From Glossina fuscipes (Eukaryota > Arthropoda > Insecta > Diptera > Glossinidae), in the NCBI RefSeq assembly GCF_014805625.2, contig NW_023998415.1:45134339-45198338 (forward strand): a stretch of 64,000 nt of DNA, given 5' to 3'. Every line of letters begins with the position of its first letter. Within the stretch, counting starts at the first letter, position 1. Positions 38,942-48,119 of this stretch are shown piece after piece. The position numbers and the translations under genes were made by a program. The notes beneath the pieces are model-generated. The model was given only the letters and a program-made list of their open reading frames with translations. It searched no databases and had not been told where the DNA came from.

Positions 38942-41480
38942 TCATATGTTCATTTAAAAGTTGCGGTTACTATTTTTTATTTGAAATTATTCGCAATAAA
39001 ATCTTTATTTTAATTTCTTAATAGTTGTAGACTATAATACGATATGTATGAGATTTTGAAAAATGTGTTAAAATCTTTTTGTCATCGCTAGGCTGTGGGT
39101 ATAAAATTTATTTCAAAATAACAAAAAGAAAAAAAAAAATGAAACAATTCTTTTCGATTTTTTTATGCACATTCTTCGAAGAAGCATTTAATAAATAAAA
39201 AAAAAAAACACAAATTTGGTTTATTCTAAACACAATTTGTTTGCCGAAAGTCTGAAGGAACCCGTAACTCGTAGCGCGATTAGATTTTCTTATTCTCGTC
39301 TTAGTTCTTATAGGACACAAATCAATTATATTTCATATAATAATAAATTTTAATCATCTTGGAAAGACCAAGTCCGTGGTTGACGACAACCTTGAAAAAT
39401 TTTTTAATAAGCAAAACTCAAAAATGATTTCACATTCATAGAGATATATATCGTAACAAAGATGAGATTTTTATATCTAATACTCGGAATTTTTGTTTTT
39501 TTTTTTTTTCTTTAGAAATAATTCCATTGTTATATTATATTTCAGATAGGCCACGCCCATTTAAATTGTGATGTGTTCAACTCAAACAAAATTTGTGCTA
39601 GAGCGCGGACTTAAAATGCCAGTAGGACCGGATACGGACGAACAAACATAACCTAGTCAATTATAAAATGTTGAAATCAGCTCGCTATACGCACAAAGTA
39701 GACCGACTCTGATTCTTTTAAACATTCATTATAGTGAAGAGTACAATTATAATAAAAACAGAAACTCAACCTCTGCTACCTCCGTAAGCACAACACAAAG
39801 CCATTATGGCTATCAGCAGTTGAAAATCAAACTCTTTTCCATCATCGTTCCCAGTACAAAGTTATCAATTGCCTTAATATGAATGCATGTAGGCTTTAAG
39901 ATTTTCGATCCGATGAAAAATATATATAGAAAAACATATGCATAAGAAATGATTGATGAGCAATGCAAATCGATCGTACTTATCGAACTGATCGAACGAC
40001 AAATTATTGCTTGGCAGCGCCACGCGTCCCGTTGAACACGCTCACCTGTAACAAATATTCTGCCAAAATTGATATAACTAAACTTTTTTCGCTTGACGTA
40101 GGGTGTACTCTTTTCATATGTGGATAAAGCTAAGAAGATTAATTGTGTATATATATTAACATTGAAAAGGGTTCGGGGGATATTTACTCGGTAGGAGGTT
40201 TGTTTTTTTAAAAAATCTTTTAAAAACACCAAAAAAAATGCAAAAAAAAAAAATTAAAGAAATGAAACAAAGCTATTAAAGCTTATGTCAAATTCAGCAG
40301 AACTTTAAAAATACTTATGCCAGCACATTTACGATTAGACAAAGGAGTTTGATATAGAAATAAAAGGGGAATTATATCAACATGATGCTGATGATCGATT
40401 AATGCTTAGATTATGCGAATTATATCGATCAAACTATAATACCATCAAAATCTATTGAAGCGAAAAAACTCTTTAATAAATTGTAAATATTTTAATGTTC
40501 ATTATATAATATAAAATAAATAATGAATAATATATAATGCTTAATATTTAGTGTTTGATTATTTTATTAACTCTTTCGATTCAATTACCCGGATATAAGA
40601 ATTGTTCCCTTGTTCCTATGCGCGTACCATTTGGCAGTGCATACCATAATTCTTTAAATTTAAATATTAGAATATAAAAATGAATATTTGTTGTTGTGAT
40701 TATTTTACTTAATAATTTTATATTTCTCTTACCTGCATTGTAAACGATAGACGAATGATGGAAAACGGCACCTACTTAGTAGCAGTTTGGCAGGCAATGT
40801 ATTAATATTATAATGATCCTGAAATTTGACCGAACGGGTGCCAATTCGCAAATACGAACAAGAAAAAAAAAAAAAAATTCATAATCGCTTTATTATGAAC
40901 GCGATACATGTCCAATCAAAAATACCTAAAGTCCATTCTAAAATTCGAAATTCTTTAATTAACTAATTGTTTAAGGCGTATTATTGAATTTGATCCTTCG
41001 TTTATGGATATAAAAAATGCGAAAAATCTTCATAGATAATATTATATGTTTAGTCGATTTTTGTAAATTGTATTTATATAAAAACAAAAAGAGAAAAACA
41101 AAGTCTTTTAACCTTGTTTTTATTTCTTATTTAACTTAAACTAGTATCTTGTTGTTTAATAGTTAGTTAACTCCTTACGATAGCATCGACCTTACCTTTG
41201 TTCATATGCGGTTAAGACCAACAAGTAATCTTCGGTCGGCATATTTGTTTGTTTTCTTTACAAATCTTAATTAAGCTACCGAAATCCTTTCGAGATAATA
41301 AGTATTAAGCGAATGAACATTGAAAAGCGAAACAGAAAGAAACGATTCCATATATAGTATAGAGTAGCAGTAAAGTGCAGGTTATAAAAGTGTGTGCGCT
41401 TGTGCGTGTGAGTGGTTAACAGAAATTCTAAAATCAACCTTAATTGGATGAAAATCGTTGAAATATTTAAAATATTTGTT
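35281..41480. other. Non-coding AT-rich DNA
   Basis: No supported gene. It contains compound (CA)n(TA)n at 35532-35583, (TC)n at 38333-38359, a T run near 38500-38520 and (AT)n at 38902-38935. The longest frame, 139 codons on minus (39813-40232), has no recognisable domain and is about the length expected by chance in DNA of this composition. Confidence 0.5.
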
Positions 41481-41532
41481 TGTTACTCTTAAGCTACCAC
41501 TGCTTTGGGACCTTTAAGTGCACACATAGCAC

Positions 41533-41536
41533 ATAA

Positions 41537-41568
<32 letters not shown>

Positions 41569-41577
41569 AACAAATGG
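41533..41577. repeat. (GACA)n-type tetranucleotide repeat
   Basis: Repeated GACA units, partly imperfect. Similar sequence occurs in the dispersed repeat, so it could derive from expansion of one. Confidence 0.75.
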
Positions 41578-41656
41578 ACAGACAAAGGTAAACTTACGCA
41601 CTTTAGCACCAGACAATGGCCTACAGTTTGAAACTGGACAAGCGGCCACTGAACTG

Positions 41657-41716
41657 ATAAAACAACAACAACAACAACAACAACAAAACACCAATAATAG
41701 CAGTAGAGAACAACAT

Positions 41717-41748
<32 letters not shown>

Positions 41749-41760
41749 ACAGCAACAACG
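41657..41760. repeat. (CAA)n / AACAAC-rich repeat
   Basis: CAA units with interspersed CAT and CAG. One strand reads as Gln/Asn and the other as Val/Cys; these frames (41494-41873, minus) are repeat artefacts, not polyQ genes. Confidence 0.85.
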
Positions 41761-41966
41761 GCAACTATAAAAAAAAAAAAAAATATAATAAAATCAAAAA
41801 AAATTATATAAAAGTTAAAGTTAGTCGTTGCAGAGAAGCATACAAACAACATAAATTTTTCAAAATCCAACACGCGTTAGTTAGAGAAATCTTTGATTTT
41901 TGTGCTAATCAAAATTCCAATCATCATACCACAAAATCATTGATTGGTGTTATAACAGACTGGAAT

Positions 41967-42044
41967 TTATTTGTTGTTGTCCTTCGTGCTCTTGACTTCG
42001 AGTTGCGGACGCTCCAGTACGGGATACAGTGACACATAAATTAG
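41967..42044 (-). CDS. Possible short 3' terminal exon, product unknown
   Basis: A minus-strand stretch of 25 codons ending in TAA reads LIYVSLYPVLERPQLEVKST and continues for five more residues. Roughly two thirds of third codon positions are G or C, in sharp contrast to the surrounding AT-rich DNA, so real coding is conceivable. No polypyrimidine-AG acceptor lies just upstream: the DNA there is purine-rich on the minus strand, and an in-frame TGA occurs about 11 codons further up. I do not recognise the peptide. Confidence 0.15.
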   Translation of the reverse strand, partial: LIYVSLYPVLERPQLEVKSTKDNNK

Positions 42045-42059
42045 AAATATGTTGCTTTT

Positions 42060-42755
42060 ATTCTTTCAACATAAATCACAAACTTTTATTTTTCTCCCTT
42101 TTTTTTTCTCTTTTTTTTTTTTGTTTTAATCTCTCATTTTCCTTACGAATACATTCGTCGTAACTCATTAGGTTTTCATTAGAAATTTTTGTTTCTTTTT
42201 GTTTCTTTTATTTTTTTGTTATCATTTTTAAACACAAAACGCAATGGGTGGTAAGTTGTTATTGTATTTAACGGCATTTCTGAACAAAAAATATCATAAT
42301 TTATTTTTTTTTTTTTCTATATGTTATTTATATGTTATTCTTTTTTAAAATACATCATCATCATTTCATTCATTATTTACGATCATTGTTGTTGTAGATT
42401 AGTATAGTAAGTAAATGAAAATTTCAAGTTCATTAATTTGTTATAAAGCTGTTGTCATAAATTATTCGAAAGACGATCGAATATTTACCGTCAAAATATT
42501 TTTTTTTTTTTTCTTTTTCTTTTAATATTAAAATATTAGGGCAAATGTGTCCATTTTGCCCACTAAAAATTAATGGGTTAAGTAAACATTCATCAAAATA
42601 AGATCTAAACTATTTCTTCTAAACCTCTCAAGATGAGCACAATCCGTTCTTTCATCGGGTGCGTGTACATAGTTTTCCTACATTTACTTACTACAACTCT
42701 TATATACAATGAGTCTCATTAAGCTTCCTATCACGTTTTTGCACCAGCGACACAC
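42060..42755. other. Non-coding AT-rich stretch before the Tc1 relic
   Basis: Nothing supported. T-rich runs lie near 42100-42122, 42302-42316 and 42500-42512. The missing 5' half of the Tc1 element was not recognised here. Confidence 0.5.
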
Positions 42756-42759
42756 GGGA

Positions 42760-43190
42760 TCGGTCATGTTATAGTTTGCTTTGCATTAGAGCCGATGGAA
42801 TAAGAAAATTGCTATTTACGGACAAGGAGGGTTTTTCAAGGCTATGGAAGGAAAATTTAAAACATAGAGCGGAACAACTTGGTGTTTTGGAAACAATTAA
42901 ATTTTAACAAGATAACGACCTCAAGCGTAAGTCTCGCTTAAATCAAGAATGCCTCTTACACAACTGCTCCAAAGTGCTTCACCGTCTTCCCCAATCGCCA
43001 GGCATGAATCCCATTGAAAATATATCGGCAGAATTGGATGGCCGTATGCGAAAACACTCAGTGCCAAGACCTGAAAAATAGACTATAAGAAGAATCGAGT
43101 AAAATCCTTGTTTCGCACACTAGAAAAATTACCCGATATATATCAAAACGTTTAAATGACGTTATCAAACGTAAAGGAAAGCCCATCTAG
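42760..43190 (+). pseudogene. Tc1-like (DD34E) transposase relic
   Basis: C-terminal half of a Tc1/mariner superfamily transposase. The frame from 42782 reads AEQLGVLETIKF, a stop, then QDNDLKRKSRLNQE, PQSPGMNPIENISAELDGRM and RKHSV. The second catalytic Asp (codon 42911-42913) and the Glu of NPIEN (43016-43018) are separated by exactly 34 residues, the DD34E spacing of Tc1-type elements. It is broken: stops at 42905, 43079 and 43100, and a +1 shift before the terminal segment KRLNDVIKRKGKPI, which ends at the TAG at 43188-43190. The N-terminal DNA-binding half and both terminal repeats were not found. It lies 1.3 kb upstream of the DUF4795-like gene on the same strand. Confidence 0.88.
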
Positions 43191-43194
43191 CAAA

Positions 43195-44188
43195 AAAAAC
43201 AAGGGTCTATAAATTTTGTGCGATCTCCTAAATAGGCTCCCCTCTTGCTACACCAATCGATTCAAGCATATCCGTCCATCTGTCCGTGTGAAGTCTGCCT
43301 CTGTATTTTTATGTACATTCTATAGATCGTCATTTGCCTCTGAAAATGAATTAGCTCAGTTTTATTTCTTTTACGGCCGCACCCACTTCTTATCAATATC
43401 TTAATCTTAGATTATAGCAAGTGAATTCGCAATAGTATAATACTAAGTAGTCAACCTTGCTCGACATGAAAATTTTAATTTAAAACAACCGCTAGTTAAA
43501 CCACTGGCCAGCAAACTGGTCCATTAAATTTTTTTGCGACCGAAATTCCAACAGCCATGGGTTACATTAAAAAATGATTGTGACGTAACAACAATAAAAT
43601 CAAAAACCTATAACTGGCGCCTTCTAGCACATATGCACGTACAGCTTTATGCAAAATTTTTACCCGGGTTATATATAAATTTAGTTGCGAAAACCGGCGT
43701 GAGCAAATTACAAATACACCTCTATAGCAAATTTTTACCTAAAACTTGATATGAATTTTTTCCCAAGTAACGTTAAAAAAAAAATGCTCTTGACAATTGA
43801 ACGCTTTGTAAGAAACGGCTTAACTGACTCCAAACAGGACCAATCCTAACGCGACTCAAGTGTTTCTCATTAAGGCATTTAGCAATAAGTGAATAAAATG
43901 AACAAAAATATCGGATTCTTTAACGTCAGTAAGGGTAGCGACTTATGCGATGCTCAGTGCCATGGGATTTAGAGACTGCAGACTTTTTTAAACCTATAAA
44001 AACTGCATTTCCCCCGTCTTGGTCTAATGTCTATCTAGAACAGTCCCATCCTCTGTCCTCTTCAAAATATATATGAAAAGCAAACAATATTTGAAAATAA
44101 TTGATTATCGTCATCTACATTTTAGATAAGACGTCTCCATAGGCTTCTCAGTTCTTTTCACGGTTTGTAGTTGTTGACTAAGAAAAAC

Positions 44189-44189
<1 letters not shown>
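43195..44189. other. Non-coding stretch between Tc1 relic and gene
   Basis: No supported gene. 43250-43320 carries TCGATTCAAGCATATCCGTC and a CCATCTGTCCGT motif and may be a weak piece of the dispersed repeat. The two + frames (43216-43404, 43534-43749) have no domain. The 3' part could be first intron or promoter of the gene downstream. Confidence 0.45.

Positions 44190-44236
<47 letters not shown>
44190..44236. repeat. Poly(A) tract, 47 bases
   Basis: The longest homopolymer in the window, 60 bases upstream of the predicted splice acceptor of the gene. If the gene has a 5'UTR intron, this tract lies within it. Confidence 0.9.
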
Positions 44237-44237
<1 letters not shown>

Positions 44238-44273
44238 ACTTCCATATGCAAAGTATGAAAATGGGTGAAAGTG

Positions 44274-44296
44274 TCCTCTTTTTTTTCTTTCCACAG
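44274..44296 (+). other. Predicted 3' splice site of the DUF4795-like gene
   Basis: A long pyrimidine tract (TCCTCTTTTTTTTCTTTCC) is followed by ACAG ending at 44296, a strong acceptor match. It would start an exon of 172 bases of 5'UTR plus the whole coding region. The donor was not located. Confidence 0.5.
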
Positions 44297-44468
44297 TTAC
44301 CCGTGCATATCTAATCAAAAAGAGAGAGAGAGAAAATTTGTTCCGATTGTTAAAAAATTGTTAAAAATCGAAATTTTATTCCGTTGAAAATCTAATCAAT
44401 TTTCAACATTTATTTTATTTGCATAGAATTTACTTTTTATAATTTGTGATATTAAATATCTTGCGAAG

Positions 44469-45605
44469 ATGTTCGCGCGATTGGAGTTGAAACTGCAAGA
44501 TTTAGCCAAAATTGCTTTGGGTTCCCCGGAATTGACAAACGTCAATGTTGCTGTATTGCAAAGTTTGCTTGAAATTCTATTGAAAAAGTTGGACTGTCAA
44601 AATGAGAAAGTTTCACTTAGCGCCTACGAGGCCAAGTCTTTGCATAAGATATTGGAGAAATCGAAAATATCACCGTTAGCTTTTAATGATGAAAAAGTTG
44701 CGCCTATCTCGCAAAAATTAGAACGTTTAGAGAATTTGGAGGAGCGTGTAAATTCATTAGAGGTGAAATTGCAAAAGCATCTCGACGAGATAAAGGCAAT
44801 GAGCAATTTAAAGGGTACACGCTTTGCATGGGAAAATTGGGATACTTATGGCTGTGAAGATTTATGTACCGTCTGCGATCCGGAGAATGAGTTGGCCTGT
44901 AAATTGATAAAGAATACCGATTTCTTAAAAAAATTGCTTAGACGAATCTCAGCGCCAATGATTGATAGAATGTTTTATTTCGAAGATAAAATCAATCAAT
45001 TACACGAAGAGTTTACGAAATTTCTTAAACGGGCCGAAGAGGAATATCTAAAAATTGAATTGTTGCAGACATGCATTGAAGAAATCGAACTATTACGCAC
45101 AAAAATCAATGAGAATCATACGCAATTCTTGGCTACAATGGAAGAGGTGCAAGATATGCTTGATGCTAAACTGGATAAGATACATATGCCGGCGCTTAAA
45201 AAATACATCAGGGATCGTTTCAATCGCATTGATCAAGACATTACTTATTTACAAACTAGAAAGCATTGTCCACGAGCGGCAGGCATTATCATGGAAGGTG
45301 TACGTTGCGTATCGTGTGGCGGAACTAAAGTCTGCTCGGAAGTGGGTGTCGAAACGACGGCTATGTTACCCGACGCTAGACCGAAATACGATTTACCAGC
45401 AGAATGGTTAAAGCAGTGCGGTTGCTCGAAATTCATAACCTTGGAACGTGATCGTAAAGAATACGTACCAACTGCTCCCTCAGTCAATCTTAGCGAGATG
45501 GTGAATATTAATCGACCTAAGCAAATAACTGGTAAAACTGAATGTGACGTCGGCCAGATTGAGTTTGTCGAAGGTCTCGACGGTAATTTGTATCGTAAAG
45601 GTTAA
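44469..45605 (+). CDS. Coiled-coil DUF4795-family protein (QRICH2/C16orf96-like)
   Basis: 378 residues, single coding exon. The start at 44469 is the first ATG after an in-frame TAG at 44424, with A at -3. Seen: an N-terminal segment LQDLAKIALGSPELTNVNVA (residues 9-28), Leu-rich coiled-coil stretches at about 82-112 and 170-262, a CTVC pair (133-136), AKLDKIHMPALKKYIRDRFN (233-252), then AAG and RCVSCGG with a CxxC pair at 280-283, and a CGC at 318-320. The N-terminal LxxLAxGxPE..NV.VN pattern and the C-terminal KLD...LK..I..RF...AAG...RCVSC pattern are those I recall for the DUF4795 domain of QRICH2 and C16orf96. Vertebrate QRICH2 is needed for sperm flagellum structure, so a male germline or ciliary structural role is likely but inferred. 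It lacks the long Gln-rich region of mammalian QRICH2. It stands alone in repeat-rich DNA. The coding call is firm; the family call is from pattern memory. Confidence 0.85.
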   Translation: MFARLELKLQDLAKIALGSPELTNVNVAVLQSLLEILLKKLDCQNEKVSLSAYEAKSLHKILEKSKISPLAFNDEKVAPISQKLERLENLEERVNSLEVKLQKHLDEIKAMSNLKGTRFAWENWDTYGCEDLCTVCDPENELACKLIKNTDFLKKLLRRISAPMIDRMFYFEDKINQLHEEFTKFLKRAEEEYLKIELLQTCIEEIELLRTKINENHTQFLATMEEVQDMLDAKLDKIHMPALKKYIRDRFNRIDQDITYLQTRKHCPRAAGIIMEGVRCVSCGGTKVCSEVGVETTAMLPDARPKYDLPAEWLKQCGCSKFITLERDRKEYVPTAPSVNLSEMVNINRPKQITGKTECDVGQIEFVEGLDGNLYRKG

Positions 45606-45680
45606 ATTTCCTTTTTATAATTGTTTTTCAAAATCTTTAGAGTATTTTACCGATATCGACTGATATACATATGTTAATTA

Positions 45681-45686
45681 AATAAA
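45681..45686 (+). terminator. Polyadenylation signal AATAAA
   Basis: AATAAA lies 76 bases after the stop codon, overlapping an ATTAAA variant at 45677-45682. Cleavage would be expected at about 45697-45712, inside or just after the A run at 45693-45707, giving a 3'UTR of about 100 bases. Confidence 0.6.
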
Positions 45687-45709
45687 TTTTCTAAAAAAAA
45701 AAAAAAACA

Positions 45710-46400
45710 AAACAAAAACAAAAATCGAAAAAGCGAAAAAGCGAATCGAAATTATTTTGGGTTTTGAGAATTTCTTAACTCGTCATCATCTATCATCTAT
45801 TTTCTAAAAACATAGGATATTGAAAGTACGGCGATCGTCTACGAATATATTCGTATGTACGAATGTATGTGTGCAAATATTATATAAAGGTAATTTTTCA
45901 CAACCACCCACTACAATTAGCAACGAGGTACGAGATGCAGTATTTTGTGTTACTAAACTGACAACCATGACAAGTAATGCCATATGATAAATATATACAA
46001 ATGTAACTGTCTGTCGGATTGTGAACGACAGAGATCGTTTTTCAAATACCATCGACATTTATTTTCGCATAATCAACTCGAAAAACATTTCACAGTCCGC
46101 ACTGTTGACTGCATATAGTCCAACCAATGGCAAAGCATATACCCTCATATCTACACTACATATATATAAAGAAATGTAAATATTTCAGTCCAGTTTTCCA
46201 CGTTCATATGCTTATACACGAACCTATAGGTAATTGTGCCTACATTGCTTGTCATTCAATTGTACACGTGTGTGCAAAAATGTGTTCGATTCGGTTGTAT
46301 CTATGTATGCATTAAGTATAACATTTGTACGTATGTCATTTTAGTTTGATTTTTCATCGTCTCTGACAGGAATCCAATATCTGCCGGTATGCACACGTCC

Positions 46401-46452
<52 letters not shown>

Positions 46453-47000
46453 ATATGCAATCCATTTGTATTTGCGTGTTTGTGTGTGAGTATGTATATA
46501 TATGCATATATATAACAACTCTTGGCCTTTTGTAACTGTTGCTCAGTCGTTTCTATGTAAATCATTGTGGTCTTTATCTCATTCTGTGGTTAATGGTTTC
46601 GTGTGCATTTGCGTGTGTGTGGGCCCGTTAACGATAAATCACATTACGTGACACAAATATAAAAGCGTTTTGAAATTTCATTTAAATGAACTTTTTCTTC
46701 AATCATTTCATTATCAATGTTTTACTTTTAATTAAATTGGGTTCGCAGGTTGTGATGCTGTTCGTCATTAATGTAGTGTATTGTACAGCAGCTGCGTAAA
46801 TAGATAAATGGATAACGTGTCTCTAATAGCTAATCGCAACTTTCATTCCCATAGAATCATTCGTTAATAGTTAGTAGTCGGGTTAAAACAATTATCGCTA
46901 CGTTTAGCGCAATTGAAGGCTTAGTTCATAAAATAGGTGAATAGTTTAACCGTGTTGCGTTTAGACAAAAAAAAACAAGAAAAAATCAATATTACAATGA
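45710..47000. other. Non-coding AT-rich DNA downstream of the gene
   Basis: No supported gene. (AT)n with interruptions lies at 46401-46448. Frames at 46301-46565 are Ile/Tyr readings of it. Confidence 0.6.
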
Positions 47001-47004
47001 AACT

Positions 47005-47846
47005 AAAACAAGTAAGAAAATTATATTCGATCGTGACTGCATCATTTATACCCTTCACCATTATCCTAAAAAAAAAAAAAAAAAGAAAAGGGACTAAATT
47101 TTCATGCTCTATAATATTGAGTGGGCGTGGCTGATTTTTTCTATTTTCAAAATAAAAATTTGTGTCGCATAAGCGTGTGGGCTTTGTAGACGTGTCCTTG
47201 CAAAAATTTAAATCACTTTGAAATTCTTTTGCAAATTTTCAGGCGATATGTTTACTACCCAGTTGCATAGGCAAACGGACTGATAGACAGGACATGTTGA
47301 GGTGTTTGAAACTGGCCAAGAGTTTGTATATTTTAGGGGGTTTTTGAAGCATGTTTCTATGCGTTATAAAAGTATTGAAAAGAAAATTGAAGTTTAATAC
47401 ACTGTTACATTGGGTAGGCATGGTCAATACTTCCCGTTTATGCATCGCCCATAGAATATGTCTTCGAATTTTTGTACCCAAATCTGCTTTAGTTTATGAG
47501 TAACGAGCAAACCGAAATGTTCTCACTTTATGTTATGCTGGGTAGATTGGGTTCTTCGACCGATTTGTCTAATTTTCAATACTAATCGGCGTTCAAGAAC
47601 TTCCACTGTTTCTGCAAGTATTGAAGTGCATAGCTTCATTTTTGTCATTGGGAGAATGTTTACAGCCGACATTATGTAGATGGACAGCCATGCCGACGGA
47701 CAGACATAGACAGATTTGCTTAAATCGACTTAGAATTTGATGCTTATCAAGAATATATACATATGCTCTGTGGGGTCACTGATGCTTCCGTCTGGGCATT
47801 CCAAACATGTTGATAAAATGAATATATCCCTCATCCTGCCATGATA
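47005..47846 (-). repeat. Dispersed repeat, near full-length copy E (mosaic)
   Basis: Reverse complement of the copy at 3558-4265. It begins with the tail box AAACAAGTAAGAAAATTATA. Next come GAGTGGGCGTGGC, CGTGTGGGCTTTGTAGACGT, TTTGAAATTCTTTTGCAAAT, GGGAGAATGTTTACA, TTAAATCGACTTAGAATTTG and TATGCTCTGTGGGG, ending with the head. At about 840 bp it is longer than copy A. A second set of GGCAAACGGACTGATAGACA-type motifs at 47268-47300, besides the one at 47686-47706, suggests an internal duplication or an insertion of a related copy. Confidence 0.75.
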
Positions 47847-47979
47847 GAAAGTTCAAAGAAATTTCTTATAAACTTTCACAGAACTTTTATAGATTTTCTT
47901 GAGTTATACGATCGTCACGTCTCCCAGTTGTAGTATATATATCGTCATACGATTTACAAGCACTTTTTACAAATCTAAA

Positions 47980-48115
47980 ACAATGACAAGCAGGTGGACG
48001 GACATTACTATATCGTTTCAGAATTTGACGCAGATGATGAACATAAGTGTTTTACAGAGGCTCTGAAACTGGATCTTACAAACGTCATGGCACAATGAGC
48101 GGTGGCGGGTATATA
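47980..48115 (-). repeat. Dispersed repeat, terminal fragment F
   Basis: GCAGGTGGACGGACATTACT, CAGAATTTGACGCAGATGAT, CAGAGGCTCTGAAACTGG, TTACAAACGTCATGGCACAA and GGCGGGTATATAA follow the same order as the head half of the family in reverse. Only the head half is present. Confidence 0.6.
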
Positions 48116-48119
48116 AAAC

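Noticed and set aside
39813..40232. 139-codon minus-strand open frame, the longest after the real gene, with a donor-like CAG|GTGAGC inside
   Set aside because: No recognisable domain and no low-stop bias elsewhere. In DNA this AT-rich, about one frame of this length is expected by chance in 64 kb, six frames.
41494..41873. Val/Cys-rich minus frames and Gln/Asn-rich plus readings suggestive of a polyQ protein
   Set aside because: They only reflect the CAA repeat and poly(A) runs; there is no coding context on either side.
45241..45487. Frames on the minus strand and in +2 within the main gene
   Set aside because: Shadows of the 378-codon coding region.
45681..45720. The main gene as a processed retrogene (single exon, AATAAA followed by an A run)
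   Set aside because: A strong upstream splice acceptor argues for a 5'UTR intron, A runs are everywhere in this window, and no target duplication was found. The idea is not excluded but is unsupported.
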